From positions 1 to 45,156 of the IMG/VR virus record IMGVR_UViG_3300048592_000341: a stretch of DNA of 45,156 nt; one strand, given 5' to 3'. This stretch comes from a virus. A program made the translations under genes and the position numbers. The notes under the pieces are model-generated. The model saw nothing but the letters and a program-made list of their open reading frames with translations, had not been told where the DNA came from and made no database searches. This document shows, one piece after another, positions 39,405-44,809 of this stretch. Position 1 is the stretch's first letter; every line of letters begins with the position of its first letter.

Positions 39405-39460
39405 GCCCACAGCTCCCACAACAGCCACAGCCCGACTAGTAGCGCCACGGCGATCGTCAT
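39401..39460 (-). CDS. 19-aa membrane micropeptide
   Basis: ATG at 39460 overlaps the exonuclease stop (ATGA) and its TGA overlaps the next GTG (GTGA). MTIAVALLVGLWLLWELWA is almost wholly hydrophobic, one short transmembrane helix. GGGGAG lies about 11 bases upstream. The double overlap and composition suggest real translation, but at this length it may serve only as a coupling bridge. Confidence 0.45.
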   Translation of the reverse strand: MTIAVALLVGLWLLWELWA

Positions 39461-40200
39461 ACGATGTTCACTCCCCGCTCCTCGCGGTTGACCGAGGTGG
39501 ACTTGTTGCCGCGGAACCAGCCGCCGCAATTCTGGCAGTGGTAGCGGATGTACGTGCGCGTCTGCGCCACCTGTTGCCCGCGCGCCTGGATCCGGCTGCT
39601 CCCGCACTTCGGGCAGCACATGCCGTCACGGTGCGCGCTGTAGTTGGGATGCTTGATGATCCACGGCCGCAGGCGGCGGTACAGCTTCTCGAGCAGCGTC
39701 ACGTCGCCGCGGTTGTAGCGGCCCATGCGCTCCCACGCCTTCGCATCGCCCGCCATGCACTTCACCCACAGCTCGAAACCCTCGTGCTTCACCTTGGCGC
39801 CGATGTCGAGGGCCGCCGACACGAACGACAGCTTGTTGCTCTCGAAACGGAACGCCCGGCGGCAGACTTGCAGCAGGTCGAGCTGCTTGTAGGGCGAGGG
39901 CGGCAGGAACCCGTGCTTGATGAATTCCTTGTTCAGCGTCGGGATGTCGAATTTCGTGCCGTTGTAGTGCACGACCACGTCGGCCTCATCGAGCAGCTTG
40001 TGGATGCCGCGCAGCATGGCCTTCGCGTCGTGCTTCTGCACCGAGTCGAAGTGCATGGTCGTGTCGCCGAGCCACTTGGCCGACCAGCACAGGATGTAGC
40101 CCGAGGCTTCGACTTGGTTCGCGGCAATGTTTTGGTCAAACAGCCCCCACACAAAAGCACGATTCGGAGCCGTTTCGATGTCCAGCATTAGGACGCGCAT
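39457..40200 (-). CDS. DnaQ/RNase H-like 3'-5' exonuclease with zinc ribbon
   Basis: 247 aa from ATG 40200 (GGGAGAAAGG upstream). MRVLMLDIETAPNRAFVWGL has the first metal ligands DxE; VVVHYNGTKFDIPTLN and YNRGDVTLLEKLYRRLR the others. The C-terminus has MCCPKCGSSRIQARGQQVAQ and YHCQNCGGW, a four-Cys zinc ribbon. A separate exonuclease in addition to the polymerase's own domain; probably recombination or RNA/DNA trimming. Confidence 0.85.
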   Translation of the reverse strand: MRVLMLDIETAPNRAFVWGLFDQNIAANQVEASGYILCWSAKWLGDTTMHFDSVQKHDAKAMLRGIHKLLDEADVVVHYNGTKFDIPTLNKEFIKHGFLPPSPYKQLDLLQVCRRAFRFESNKLSFVSAALDIGAKVKHEGFELWVKCMAGDAKAWERMGRYNRGDVTLLEKLYRRLRPWIIKHPNYSAHRDGMCCPKCGSSRIQARGQQVAQTRTYIRYHCQNCGGWFRGNKSTSVNREERGVNIV

Positions 40201-40580
40201 GAAATACCTTTCTCCCAAGGACCGCGCGGGTTGCGCCGCCCCTTACCTTGCCCGTTTTTCGGGCGCATTACCCGCCATCGCGCGAGAGAGGCTTCGATTG
40301 TGCGCTTACGCCTCTCCCCCATCAGGGCGTACAACGTCATCATCCACGCCGCAGCCCGCGAGCCGTACACCGCGGTCGAATACGACGTTTTTAGGGGGAC
40401 GGGACGGACGTAGGGCTTTTTGAGGGTTGAGCCGAGAACGCGAGCCGCGCGTTCGACCACATCGCGGTCGGTCATCGTTACGACGACGCGAGCCGTGCCG
40501 GGGCTCGAACCGCTAAATCCGAAGCATCCCTCCCCCTCCAGCAATCCGGCCAGCCAATGCAGTTCAGCAGTCGTTATCAC
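40188..40580 (-). CDS. LAGLIDADG-type homing endonuclease
   Basis: 130 aa from a GTG (40580) in GTGA overlap with the upstream gene. ELHWLAGLLEGEGCFGFSGS is a clear LAGLIDADG motif with the acidic catalytic residue; RVVVTMTDRDVVERAARVLG and YALMGERRKRTIEASLARWR follow, as in single-motif enzymes that act as dimers. It overlaps the exonuclease start by 13 bases. No intron flanks are visible, so it is free-standing. Confidence 0.85.
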   Translation of the reverse strand: MITTAELHWLAGLLEGEGCFGFSGSSPGTARVVVTMTDRDVVERAARVLGSTLKKPYVRPVPLKTSYSTAVYGSRAAAWMMTLYALMGERRKRTIEASLARWRVMRPKNGQGKGRRNPRGPWEKGISCAS

Positions 40581-40885
40581 AGCGCGCCCCCGATTTCCGC
40601 GGCTTCTATCTCGAGCTGCAACGCGGCGAGCGCCCGCCACGCGAGCTTGGCGCTGTGCCGGATGCCGTCGGAGTCCACCGTGCCGGCCTCCATGAGATGC
40701 CGCGCGATGCAGTCGTGATGGTCCGTGGACTGCTCCCGCGCCCAATGCAACGGCTGGCCGGGGTTGTGCTGGTCGTTGCCGGCTTTCGAGCACGCGGCTA
40801 CGGCCGCGATAGCGTCGGGGAAGTACATCAGCACCCCCGAGTAGATCGGCACGCCCTTGCGAGCTTTGGCGTCAGTCGGCAGCAT
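40577..40885 (-). CDS. DUF5664 / dATP-dGTP diphosphohydrolase N-terminal-like protein
   Basis: 102 aa. ARKGVPIYSGVLMYFPDAIA, KAGNDQHNPGQPLHWAREQS and STDHHDCIARHLMEAGTVDS with HSAKLAWRALAALQLE match the DUF5664 pattern (RKGVP..SGVL.YFPDA...Q..PGQPLHW...S.D..D...RHL). The family is linked to MazG-like (d)NTP diphosphohydrolases of phage nucleotide metabolism. It overlaps the neighbouring deoxyribosyltransferase-like gene by 14 bases. Confidence 0.82.
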   Translation of the reverse strand: MLPTDAKARKGVPIYSGVLMYFPDAIAAVAACSKAGNDQHNPGQPLHWAREQSTDHHDCIARHLMEAGTVDSDGIRHSAKLAWRALAALQLEIEAAEIGGAL

Positions 40886-41294
40886 GCACGGGCTCCGGTA
40901 CGTTCTGCGGGTTGAAAACGGGCGAGTTGAGGGCCACGTTCCAGTCGCGGTAGTGGTGGTCCGCCAGCTTGCCGAAGATGTCGGTGTCGGGCAGGCGGCC
41001 GACGACCACGCGCAGGATGAGTGCTCGCGGGTGGCACGCTACGCCCCACTCCACGTAGCGCCCGCCGGTCGTGCTCCGCCCGTCCACGTCCAGAATGATC
41101 GCGTCGGCTTGGCAGACTTCGGCTACGTCTTTGGCGGCGAGCCGCTCCTGCCACTTACCCTCGGGCATCCACTCGGGGCGGTCCTGCTCATCGAGCCACG
41201 TGCTGACGACTTCGTGGCCGAGCATCCGCAGGCGCTCCGCCATGAGGCGCAGCCGCCCGCGTTCGGTCCAGGTGCCGGACACGTAGACCCTCAT
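40872..41294 (-). CDS. Nucleoside 2-deoxyribosyltransferase-like protein
   Basis: 140 aa from ATG 41294 (ATGA overlap). MRVYVSGTWTERGRLRLMAE, MLGHEVVSTWLDEQ, then VCQADAIILDVDGRSTTGGR and YVEWGVACHPRALILRVVVG: a flavodoxin-like NDT/TIR-related fold with the catalytic Glu in YVEWG. Such enzymes transfer or hydrolyse deoxyribose on nucleosides. Adjacent to DUF5664, suggesting a nucleotide-pool role. Confidence 0.78.
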   Translation of the reverse strand: MRVYVSGTWTERGRLRLMAERLRMLGHEVVSTWLDEQDRPEWMPEGKWQERLAAKDVAEVCQADAIILDVDGRSTTGGRYVEWGVACHPRALILRVVVGRLPDTDIFGKLADHHYRDWNVALNSPVFNPQNVPEPVHAAD

Positions 41295-41455
41295 TGCAGC
41301 GTCCTCGCTTCCGGGGCGGACTCGTCCTCGTTGCCGAGCACGACGGGGTACGTGAACGCCACGACCTTGCGCGTGGCGAACGCACGCAGCACGGCCCACA
41401 GCAGGCGCCAGGACGGGTACAGCACGATCGGGTAGCGCACGACGTGCAGGTTCAT
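41291..41455 (-). CDS. Small hypothetical protein, 54 aa
   Basis: MNLHVVRYPIVLYPSWRLLW, then AVLRAFATRKVVAFTYPVVL and an acidic end GNEDESAPEARTLQ. Hydrophobic and basic first part, perhaps membrane-associated. GGGGTGG upstream; ATGA overlaps on both sides. Confidence 0.6.
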   Translation of the reverse strand: MNLHVVRYPIVLYPSWRLLWAVLRAFATRKVVAFTYPVVLGNEDESAPEARTLQ

Positions 41456-41574
41456 TCGCCACCCCGCAGCTCTTGCCACAGCAGGACGAGCGCCGTGCCG
41501 ATCAGCGCGAAGCCGATTGAAAGCATGACGACGGAAAACACGATCCCGAGCGCGATGAAAGTGGCGTCGTCCAT
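41452..41574 (-). CDS. 40-aa single-span membrane protein
   Basis: MDDATFIALGIVFSVVMLSI, then GFALIGTALVLLWQELRGGE: about 28 hydrophobic residues, one or two membrane passes. ATGA overlap downstream, one-base overlap upstream, GGGGGTCA ribosome-like site. Too short for a named family. Confidence 0.6.
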   Translation of the reverse strand: MDDATFIALGIVFSVVMLSIGFALIGTALVLLWQELRGGE

Positions 41575-41759
41575 TATTCGTTGACCCCCGCCCAGTCGAG
41601 CAGAATGTGGATAGCGCGCCACGTGAGCAGCGAGAACACGGCCAGCGCGCCCGCCATGCCCTCGGCCCGCGCGAACGCGAAGCCAAGCGTGAGCAGCACC
41701 GCGCCGAGCCCGAAGTAGAGCACGGTCACGAGAAACGAGAAGCTGAGAGCGCGGTTCAA
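41574..41759 (-). CDS. 61-aa membrane protein with two spans
   Basis: TTG start at 41759, chosen because GGAGG lies 8 bases before it and it overlaps the upstream stop as TTGA; an in-frame ATG at 41774 is less well placed. MNRALSFSFLVTVLYFGLGA, VLLTLGFAFARAEGMAGALA, then VFSLLTWRAIHILLDWAG. Function unknown; second of two adjacent small membrane genes. Confidence 0.6.
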   Translation of the reverse strand: MNRALSFSFLVTVLYFGLGAVLLTLGFAFARAEGMAGALAVFSLLTWRAIHILLDWAGVNE

Positions 41760-42586
41760 GGTATGGGCCTCCATTCGGTGAGCAAGTCGGCGCGCAGCGC
41801 GTCGAGCAACTCCGGTTGGGTATGGAACAGCGGGGCGCTCGCGAATTGCAGCATCACGTCGTACCGCTCCGCGGGTTCCTCCATAAGCAGATAGCCGCGT
41901 TTGCCCTGCCCCACGGCGTACCCGAATTCTAAATGCCCGGACTTGCCGGCGGGGTATTGCAGCACGACGGCATCGGCGAGGTTGAGGTACGCGCGATCGA
42001 AGTGGAACACGTGCCGGGCCTCCCGGCTCTCCAAGGCTTGCCGATAGTCTCGGCCCCGCGCGGTTGAGTAGGCCTGCCACGCGTCATCCGCTGTTGGCGA
42101 GGCCGCCGTCCAGTTGTCCACGCACTCGATGCCGAGCGCGCGTATCTCGTTCCCGAGCGCAACGACCTTCGGGTTGCGCAACGAGCCTACTAGGTACACC
42201 ACAGGGCGCCGTCGGTCCAGCTCCAAGTACGCGGCCATCTGGTACAAGGTGGCCGCGTTCTCGCGGGCAAACCCGAGCGCCGAGTTACAGTGCGCGCACA
42301 GCAGCCCCCGGACCCGCCCGGTAGCGTGACAGTGGTCCACGTGCGCGGCGCGCGCCGCCCCGGAGTCTATGCGCGTCCCGCAGCACGCGCAGCGGCCATG
42401 CTGCCGGGCCATAAGCGCAGCGAAATCGGCGGCCGTCAGTCCATACCGATCGGTGCGATTCCAATCTCGTTTGCGTGGGTGGCGGTTCGAGGCTTGCACC
42501 TTTTCGGGATTCCGCTTCCGCCAACGGGCGGCGGAATCCCGCAATTTCTCCGGGTTCGCCCGGTTCCACTTCCGTTGCGGGCTCAC
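41756..42586 (-). CDS. HNH endonuclease - nucleoside deoxyribosyltransferase fusion
   Basis: 276 aa from a GTG (42586), GTGA overlap, GGAG 7 bases upstream. Residues 1-122 are a complete endonuclease VII-type HNH: basic NPEKLRDSAARWRKRNPEK, GRCACCGTRIDSG, AHVDHCHATGRVRGLLCAHC. Residues 127-276 are NDT-like: RRPVVYLVGSLRNPKVVALG, GIECVDNWTAASPTADDAW and PAGKSGHLEFGYAVGQGKRG with catalytic Glu220. Both domains are known alone; the in-frame join is unusual. An internal start for NDT alone is not evident: the first Met after the HNH is in the NDT core. Confidence 0.85.
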   Translation of the reverse strand: MSPQRKWNRANPEKLRDSAARWRKRNPEKVQASNRHPRKRDWNRTDRYGLTAADFAALMARQHGRCACCGTRIDSGAARAAHVDHCHATGRVRGLLCAHCNSALGFARENAATLYQMAAYLELDRRRPVVYLVGSLRNPKVVALGNEIRALGIECVDNWTAASPTADDAWQAYSTARGRDYRQALESREARHVFHFDRAYLNLADAVVLQYPAGKSGHLEFGYAVGQGKRGYLLMEEPAERYDVMLQFASAPLFHTQPELLDALRADLLTEWRPIP

Positions 42587-42912
42587 AGGAGGGCTCCCTT
42601 ATTGTACAGCAGCGGCAGGGCGTCCGTGGCGCGCATTACCACGAGCCATTCGCGGTTATCGGCGCGGATCGCGATGGCCGGGACGGCGCAGCCGTCGTAT
42701 TGCGGTTGCGCCGCTACGACTTGGTCCAGGTGTTCGTAAATCGACACCTTGGCGCGGCGCTTGACTTCCCACAGGTACGGGGGCGCCGGCACGTCGCCGC
42801 CGCCGTCGCGCGCCTGCCCGAGCGCTCGCTTGGCGAGCACGCCCACGGCCTTGAGCATCGCGACCCATTCGCGTTCCCCGGCGGCGCCCTTCACGCGTTG
42901 CATCTTTCCCAT
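42583..42912 (-). CDS. PDDEXK (Hjc-like) nuclease / Holliday junction resolvase candidate
   Basis: 109 aa. QRVKGAAGEREWVAMLKAVG, then RALGQARDGGGDVPAPPYLW and EVKRRAKVSIYEHLDQVVAA. The Glu in GERE, the Asp in GGGDV and E-V-K form the PD-(D/E)XK site, with RR and a YEHLDQ helix as in phage Hjc-like resolvases. It would resolve junctions or trim branches during replication and before packaging. Confidence 0.8.
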   Translation of the reverse strand: MGKMQRVKGAAGEREWVAMLKAVGVLAKRALGQARDGGGDVPAPPYLWEVKRRAKVSIYEHLDQVVAAQPQYDGCAVPAIAIRADNREWLVVMRATDALPLLYNKGALL

Positions 42913-42929
42913 TCGTCTACCCTACCCGA

Positions 42930-43142
42930 CTAGAGCAGGGATGTCAAGCCGCCGGCTTCGGCGGGGGCGGCTACGGGCTCGGCTTGCCGGTGCAGCACCG
43001 TGCCGAGCAGCGGGCTTGCCGTGCCGGGTATGGGGAAGAACACGACCCACGCCAGCGCCCGCTCATGGTCCACGGCCAGCTCCGTACCGGCCGGGTAGTC
43101 CACGCCGTAGGCCGAAACCGGCCGCGTCAAGCGTATGCGCAT
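42930..43142 (-). CDS. Small hypothetical protein, 70 aa
   Basis: MRIRLTRPVSAYGVDYPAGT, then ELAVDHERALAWVVFFPIPG: a small beta-rich N-terminus, then a Pro/Ala tail (HRQAEPVAAPAEAGGLTSLL). GGAGGAG precedes the ATG. Similar small proteins occur in phages; function unknown. Confidence 0.65.
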   Translation of the reverse strand: MRIRLTRPVSAYGVDYPAGTELAVDHERALAWVVFFPIPGTASPLLGTVLHRQAEPVAAPAEAGGLTSLL

Positions 43143-43145
43143 GGC

Positions 43146-43598
43146 TCACTCCTCCACGCGCGTCGAGCCGATGAACGGCTCGACGCGCACGATCGCCACG
43201 CTACGCGCACGGCGCAGCGCCGCCAGCCGGCGCGGATCGCGCAGCACGGCCTCGCTCGCCTTCTCGTGGCGCTCGATATAGTCGGCGTACAGCTTGGCGG
43301 CCACGCCGCGCGCCACGTCCACGGCGTTCTCGAGCGCCGCGGCGACGGCCGCCTCCCCGAGCACGGGCTTGGGCACGGCGATCTGCACGCAGCGCGCCGC
43401 GAGAAACTTCACGCTATCGCCGTCGGCGACAGTGGCGTGCGGGTCCAGCGAATCGACCCGCGCTCGCCGCGCGGTCTCCACGGCCCGCTCGAGAAAGCGC
43501 ACGACGCGCCAGGAAAGCGCCCACGCGCGGGCGGGCTGCCCCGCATTCACGGGCGGCACAAGGGCGCGGACTTCGGAAAGGATATCGGCTCGGTTCAT
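43146..43598 (-). CDS. Hypothetical protein, 150 aa
   Basis: MNRADILSEVRALVPPVNAG...LERAVETARRARVDSLDPHA, then DGDSVKFLAARCVQIAVPKP and VLRDPRRLAALRRARSVAIV. Helical and basic; no motif recognised. GGGAG upstream. It follows the alanine-repeat gene at 43602 in transcription order. Confidence 0.65.
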   Translation of the reverse strand: MNRADILSEVRALVPPVNAGQPARAWALSWRVVRFLERAVETARRARVDSLDPHATVADGDSVKFLAARCVQIAVPKPVLGEAAVAAALENAVDVARGVAAKLYADYIERHEKASEAVLRDPRRLAALRRARSVAIVRVEPFIGSTRVEE

Positions 43599-43601
43599 GG
43601 T

Positions 43602-44297
43602 CTACACTCCCAAAAGTTGACGGATTCTCGGCGCAAGCCAATCCTCCTGCACTTGTCTTTCGGCGTCGGCGCGGGCGGCGGCGTCGACGGCGTCGACGGC
43701 GTGGACGGCGGCGGCGCGGGCGGCGTAGGCGGCGGCGTCGACGGCGTCGGCGGCGGAGTAGGCGGCGGCGTCGACGGCGTAGGCGGCGGCGTCGACGGCG
43801 CGGTCGGCGCGGGCGGCGTAGGCGGCGGCGTCGACGGCGTCGGCGGCGGCGTGGACGGCGGCGGCGGCGGCGCGGGCGGCGGCGTCGACGGCGGCGCGGG
43901 CGGCGTAGGCGCGGTCGGCGTAGGCGGCGCGGTCGGCGTAGGCGGCGCGGGCGGCGCGGGCGGCGGCGGCGCGGGCGGCGGCGGCGCGGGCGGCGTCGAC
44001 GGCGCGGGCGGCGCACCAGTGCGCGAATTCCACCAGCAGCGGCCCGGCGTCCACGTAGGGTGTATGCTGCCGCGCCGCGGACGCGCACGCTTTGCCGTCG
44101 CCCTTATGGATGATTCCGCGCAGTTCGCGCAGGCAAACGCGAGTGCCGGGAGCGTAGCGCAGTGCGTCGGTGACGCGCTCGCTCCCGTGCCATCCCGACA
44201 CGCACAACTCGGCGCGGCGCTTCGGCAAGTCGTCGCCCTGCTTGGGAAGCGGCGTCCCGTCGCGCAGGACCTCATCGGCGAAGTGAAACACGAGCAT
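43602..44297 (-). CDS. DUF7666-like protein with alanine-rich repeat C-terminus
   Basis: 231 aa from ATG 44297 (GGAGGG upstream). Residues 1-96 are the DUF7666-type domain (SGWHGSERVTDALRYAPGTR, RELRGIIHKGDGKACASAAR, GPLLVEFAHWCA). Residues ~97-211 use almost only A, D, V, R, Y and H, in units like AVDAAAY, AADAVDAAAYA and AARAAYADRA, with 4/7/11-residue spacing: a long alanine-rich helix. It ends RQVQEDWLAPRIRQLLGV. Similar repeat proteins occur in other phages and bacteria, without known function. The DNA repeat is open in other frames too. Confidence 0.8.
   Translation of the reverse strand: MLVFHFADEVLRDGTPLPKQGDDLPKRRAELCVSGWHGSERVTDALRYAPGTRVCLRELRGIIHKGDGKACASAARQHTPYVDAGPLLVEFAHWCAARAVDAARAAAARAAAARAARAAYADRAAYADRAYAARAAVDAAARAAAAAVHAAADAVDAAAYAARADRAVDAAAYAVDAAAYSAADAVDAAAYAARAAAVHAVDAVDAAARADAERQVQEDWLAPRIRQLLGV
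43606..43675. repeat. Tandem gene duplication: shared 3' end, copy B
   Basis: About 70 bases, from TACACTCCCAAAAGTTGACG through the last codons of the alanine-repeat gene, repeated at about 44740-44809 with only a few differences. The shared block covers the stop codon and the leader of the following gene (CTTTTGGGAGTGTAGA + ATG). Confidence 0.8.
43660..44010. repeat. GC-rich low-complexity repeat (alanine-repeat coding), copy B
   Basis: About 350 bases made of GGCGGCG, GTCGACGGCG, GTAGGCGGCG and similar units in multiples of three. It encodes the alanine-rich helix on the minus strand. Near-exact repeats within it should allow in-frame length change. Confidence 0.85.
44009..44135. repeat. 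127-base segment identical to the right end of the window
   Basis: Bases 44009-44135 are identical to 45030-45156, the last 127 bases of the window; the base before each differs (g versus t). The block encodes the middle of the DUF7666-type domain. Confidence 0.9.
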
Positions 44298-44300
44298 GGG

Positions 44301-44531
44301 CTATCCCTCCAGTGGCATGACGACTTCGGCGTAACACTCGCCGAGTGCGTGATTGCGTTGTTCGTAGCGCAGCACCGCTCCGGGGTTCGCTTGCAGCGTC
44401 ATCGCTACTAGAGCATCGACTTCCGCGAGCGGCCCGCGGATGCACCGCAGGTCGCGCAGCTTGCCGGCTACCGGCACGCGTTGCCGATAGTCGGCTATGC
44501 GCGCGGATTTGGGCTCGGTGCCGTACGTCAT
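44301..44531 (-). CDS. Small hypothetical protein, 76 aa
   Basis: MTYGTEPKSARIADYRQRVP, then RDLRCIRGPLAEVDALVAMT and LRYEQRNHALGECYAEVVMP. Starts in an ATGA overlap with the upstream gene. Alpha/beta pattern, two Cys, no family recognised. It separates the two alanine-repeat genes together with the next small gene. Confidence 0.65.
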   Translation of the reverse strand: MTYGTEPKSARIADYRQRVPVAGKLRDLRCIRGPLAEVDALVAMTLQANPGAVLRYEQRNHALGECYAEVVMPLEG

Positions 44532-44737
44532 CGTCCGCACTTCCAGCGGCGCCGCGTTGACGCGGGCGCGGCGTTGTACCCGTGGCGCCAGAGTTGCAGC
44601 GCGGACTCCGCGAGCGAGACATAGTGCGCCCGCAGGCTCGGCTCGCGCGACATGCCCGCGCGGGCGAGATCGTTGCGCGCGACGTTGAGCTGGTGCATCA
44701 ACGTGGCGTGTCGGCTCTGATGTTGGTTTCCCCACAT
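44528..44737 (-). CDS. Small hypothetical protein, 69 aa
   Basis: MWGNQHQSRHATLMHQLNVA, then RNDLARAGMSREPSLRAHYV and SLAESALQLWRHGYNAAPAS, ending RRRWKCGR. Helical and basic. GGGAG in the same CTTTTGGGAGTGTAGA leader that precedes the gene at 43146-43598, because the leader was duplicated with the alanine-repeat gene. Confidence 0.65.
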   Translation of the reverse strand: MWGNQHQSRHATLMHQLNVARNDLARAGMSREPSLRAHYVSLAESALQLWRHGYNAAPASTRRRWKCGR

Positions 44738-44739
44738 GT

Positions 44740-44809
44740 CTACACTCCCAAAAGTTGACGGACTCTCTGTGCAAGCCAATCCTCCTGCACTTGTCTTTCG
44801 GCGTCGGCG
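44740..44809. repeat. Tandem gene duplication: shared 3' end, copy C
   Basis: Partner of 43606-43675. Differences include CTCTCTGTGCAAGCC for TTCTCGGCGCAAGCC (protein AQRV versus APRI). Confidence 0.8.

Noticed and set aside
40495-40530. tRNA T-arm-like sequence (GGTTCGAGCCCC on the minus strand); similar match near 42480
   Set aside because: Lies in the coding frame of the LAGLIDADG gene (and of the HNH gene near 42480); no acceptor stem, anticodon arm or CCA context found.
40577-42586. Full 2-aminoadenine (Z-genome) pathway
   Set aside because: No adenylosuccinate synthetase-like PurZ or DatZ-type HD hydrolase is visible; DUF5664 alone is widespread in ordinary phages.
42984-44411. Plus-strand frame of 475 codons with a Gly/Val/Asp-rich PE-PGRS-like stretch
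   Set aside because: It is antisense to several well-supported minus-strand genes; the glycine run is the reverse reading of the alanine repeat.
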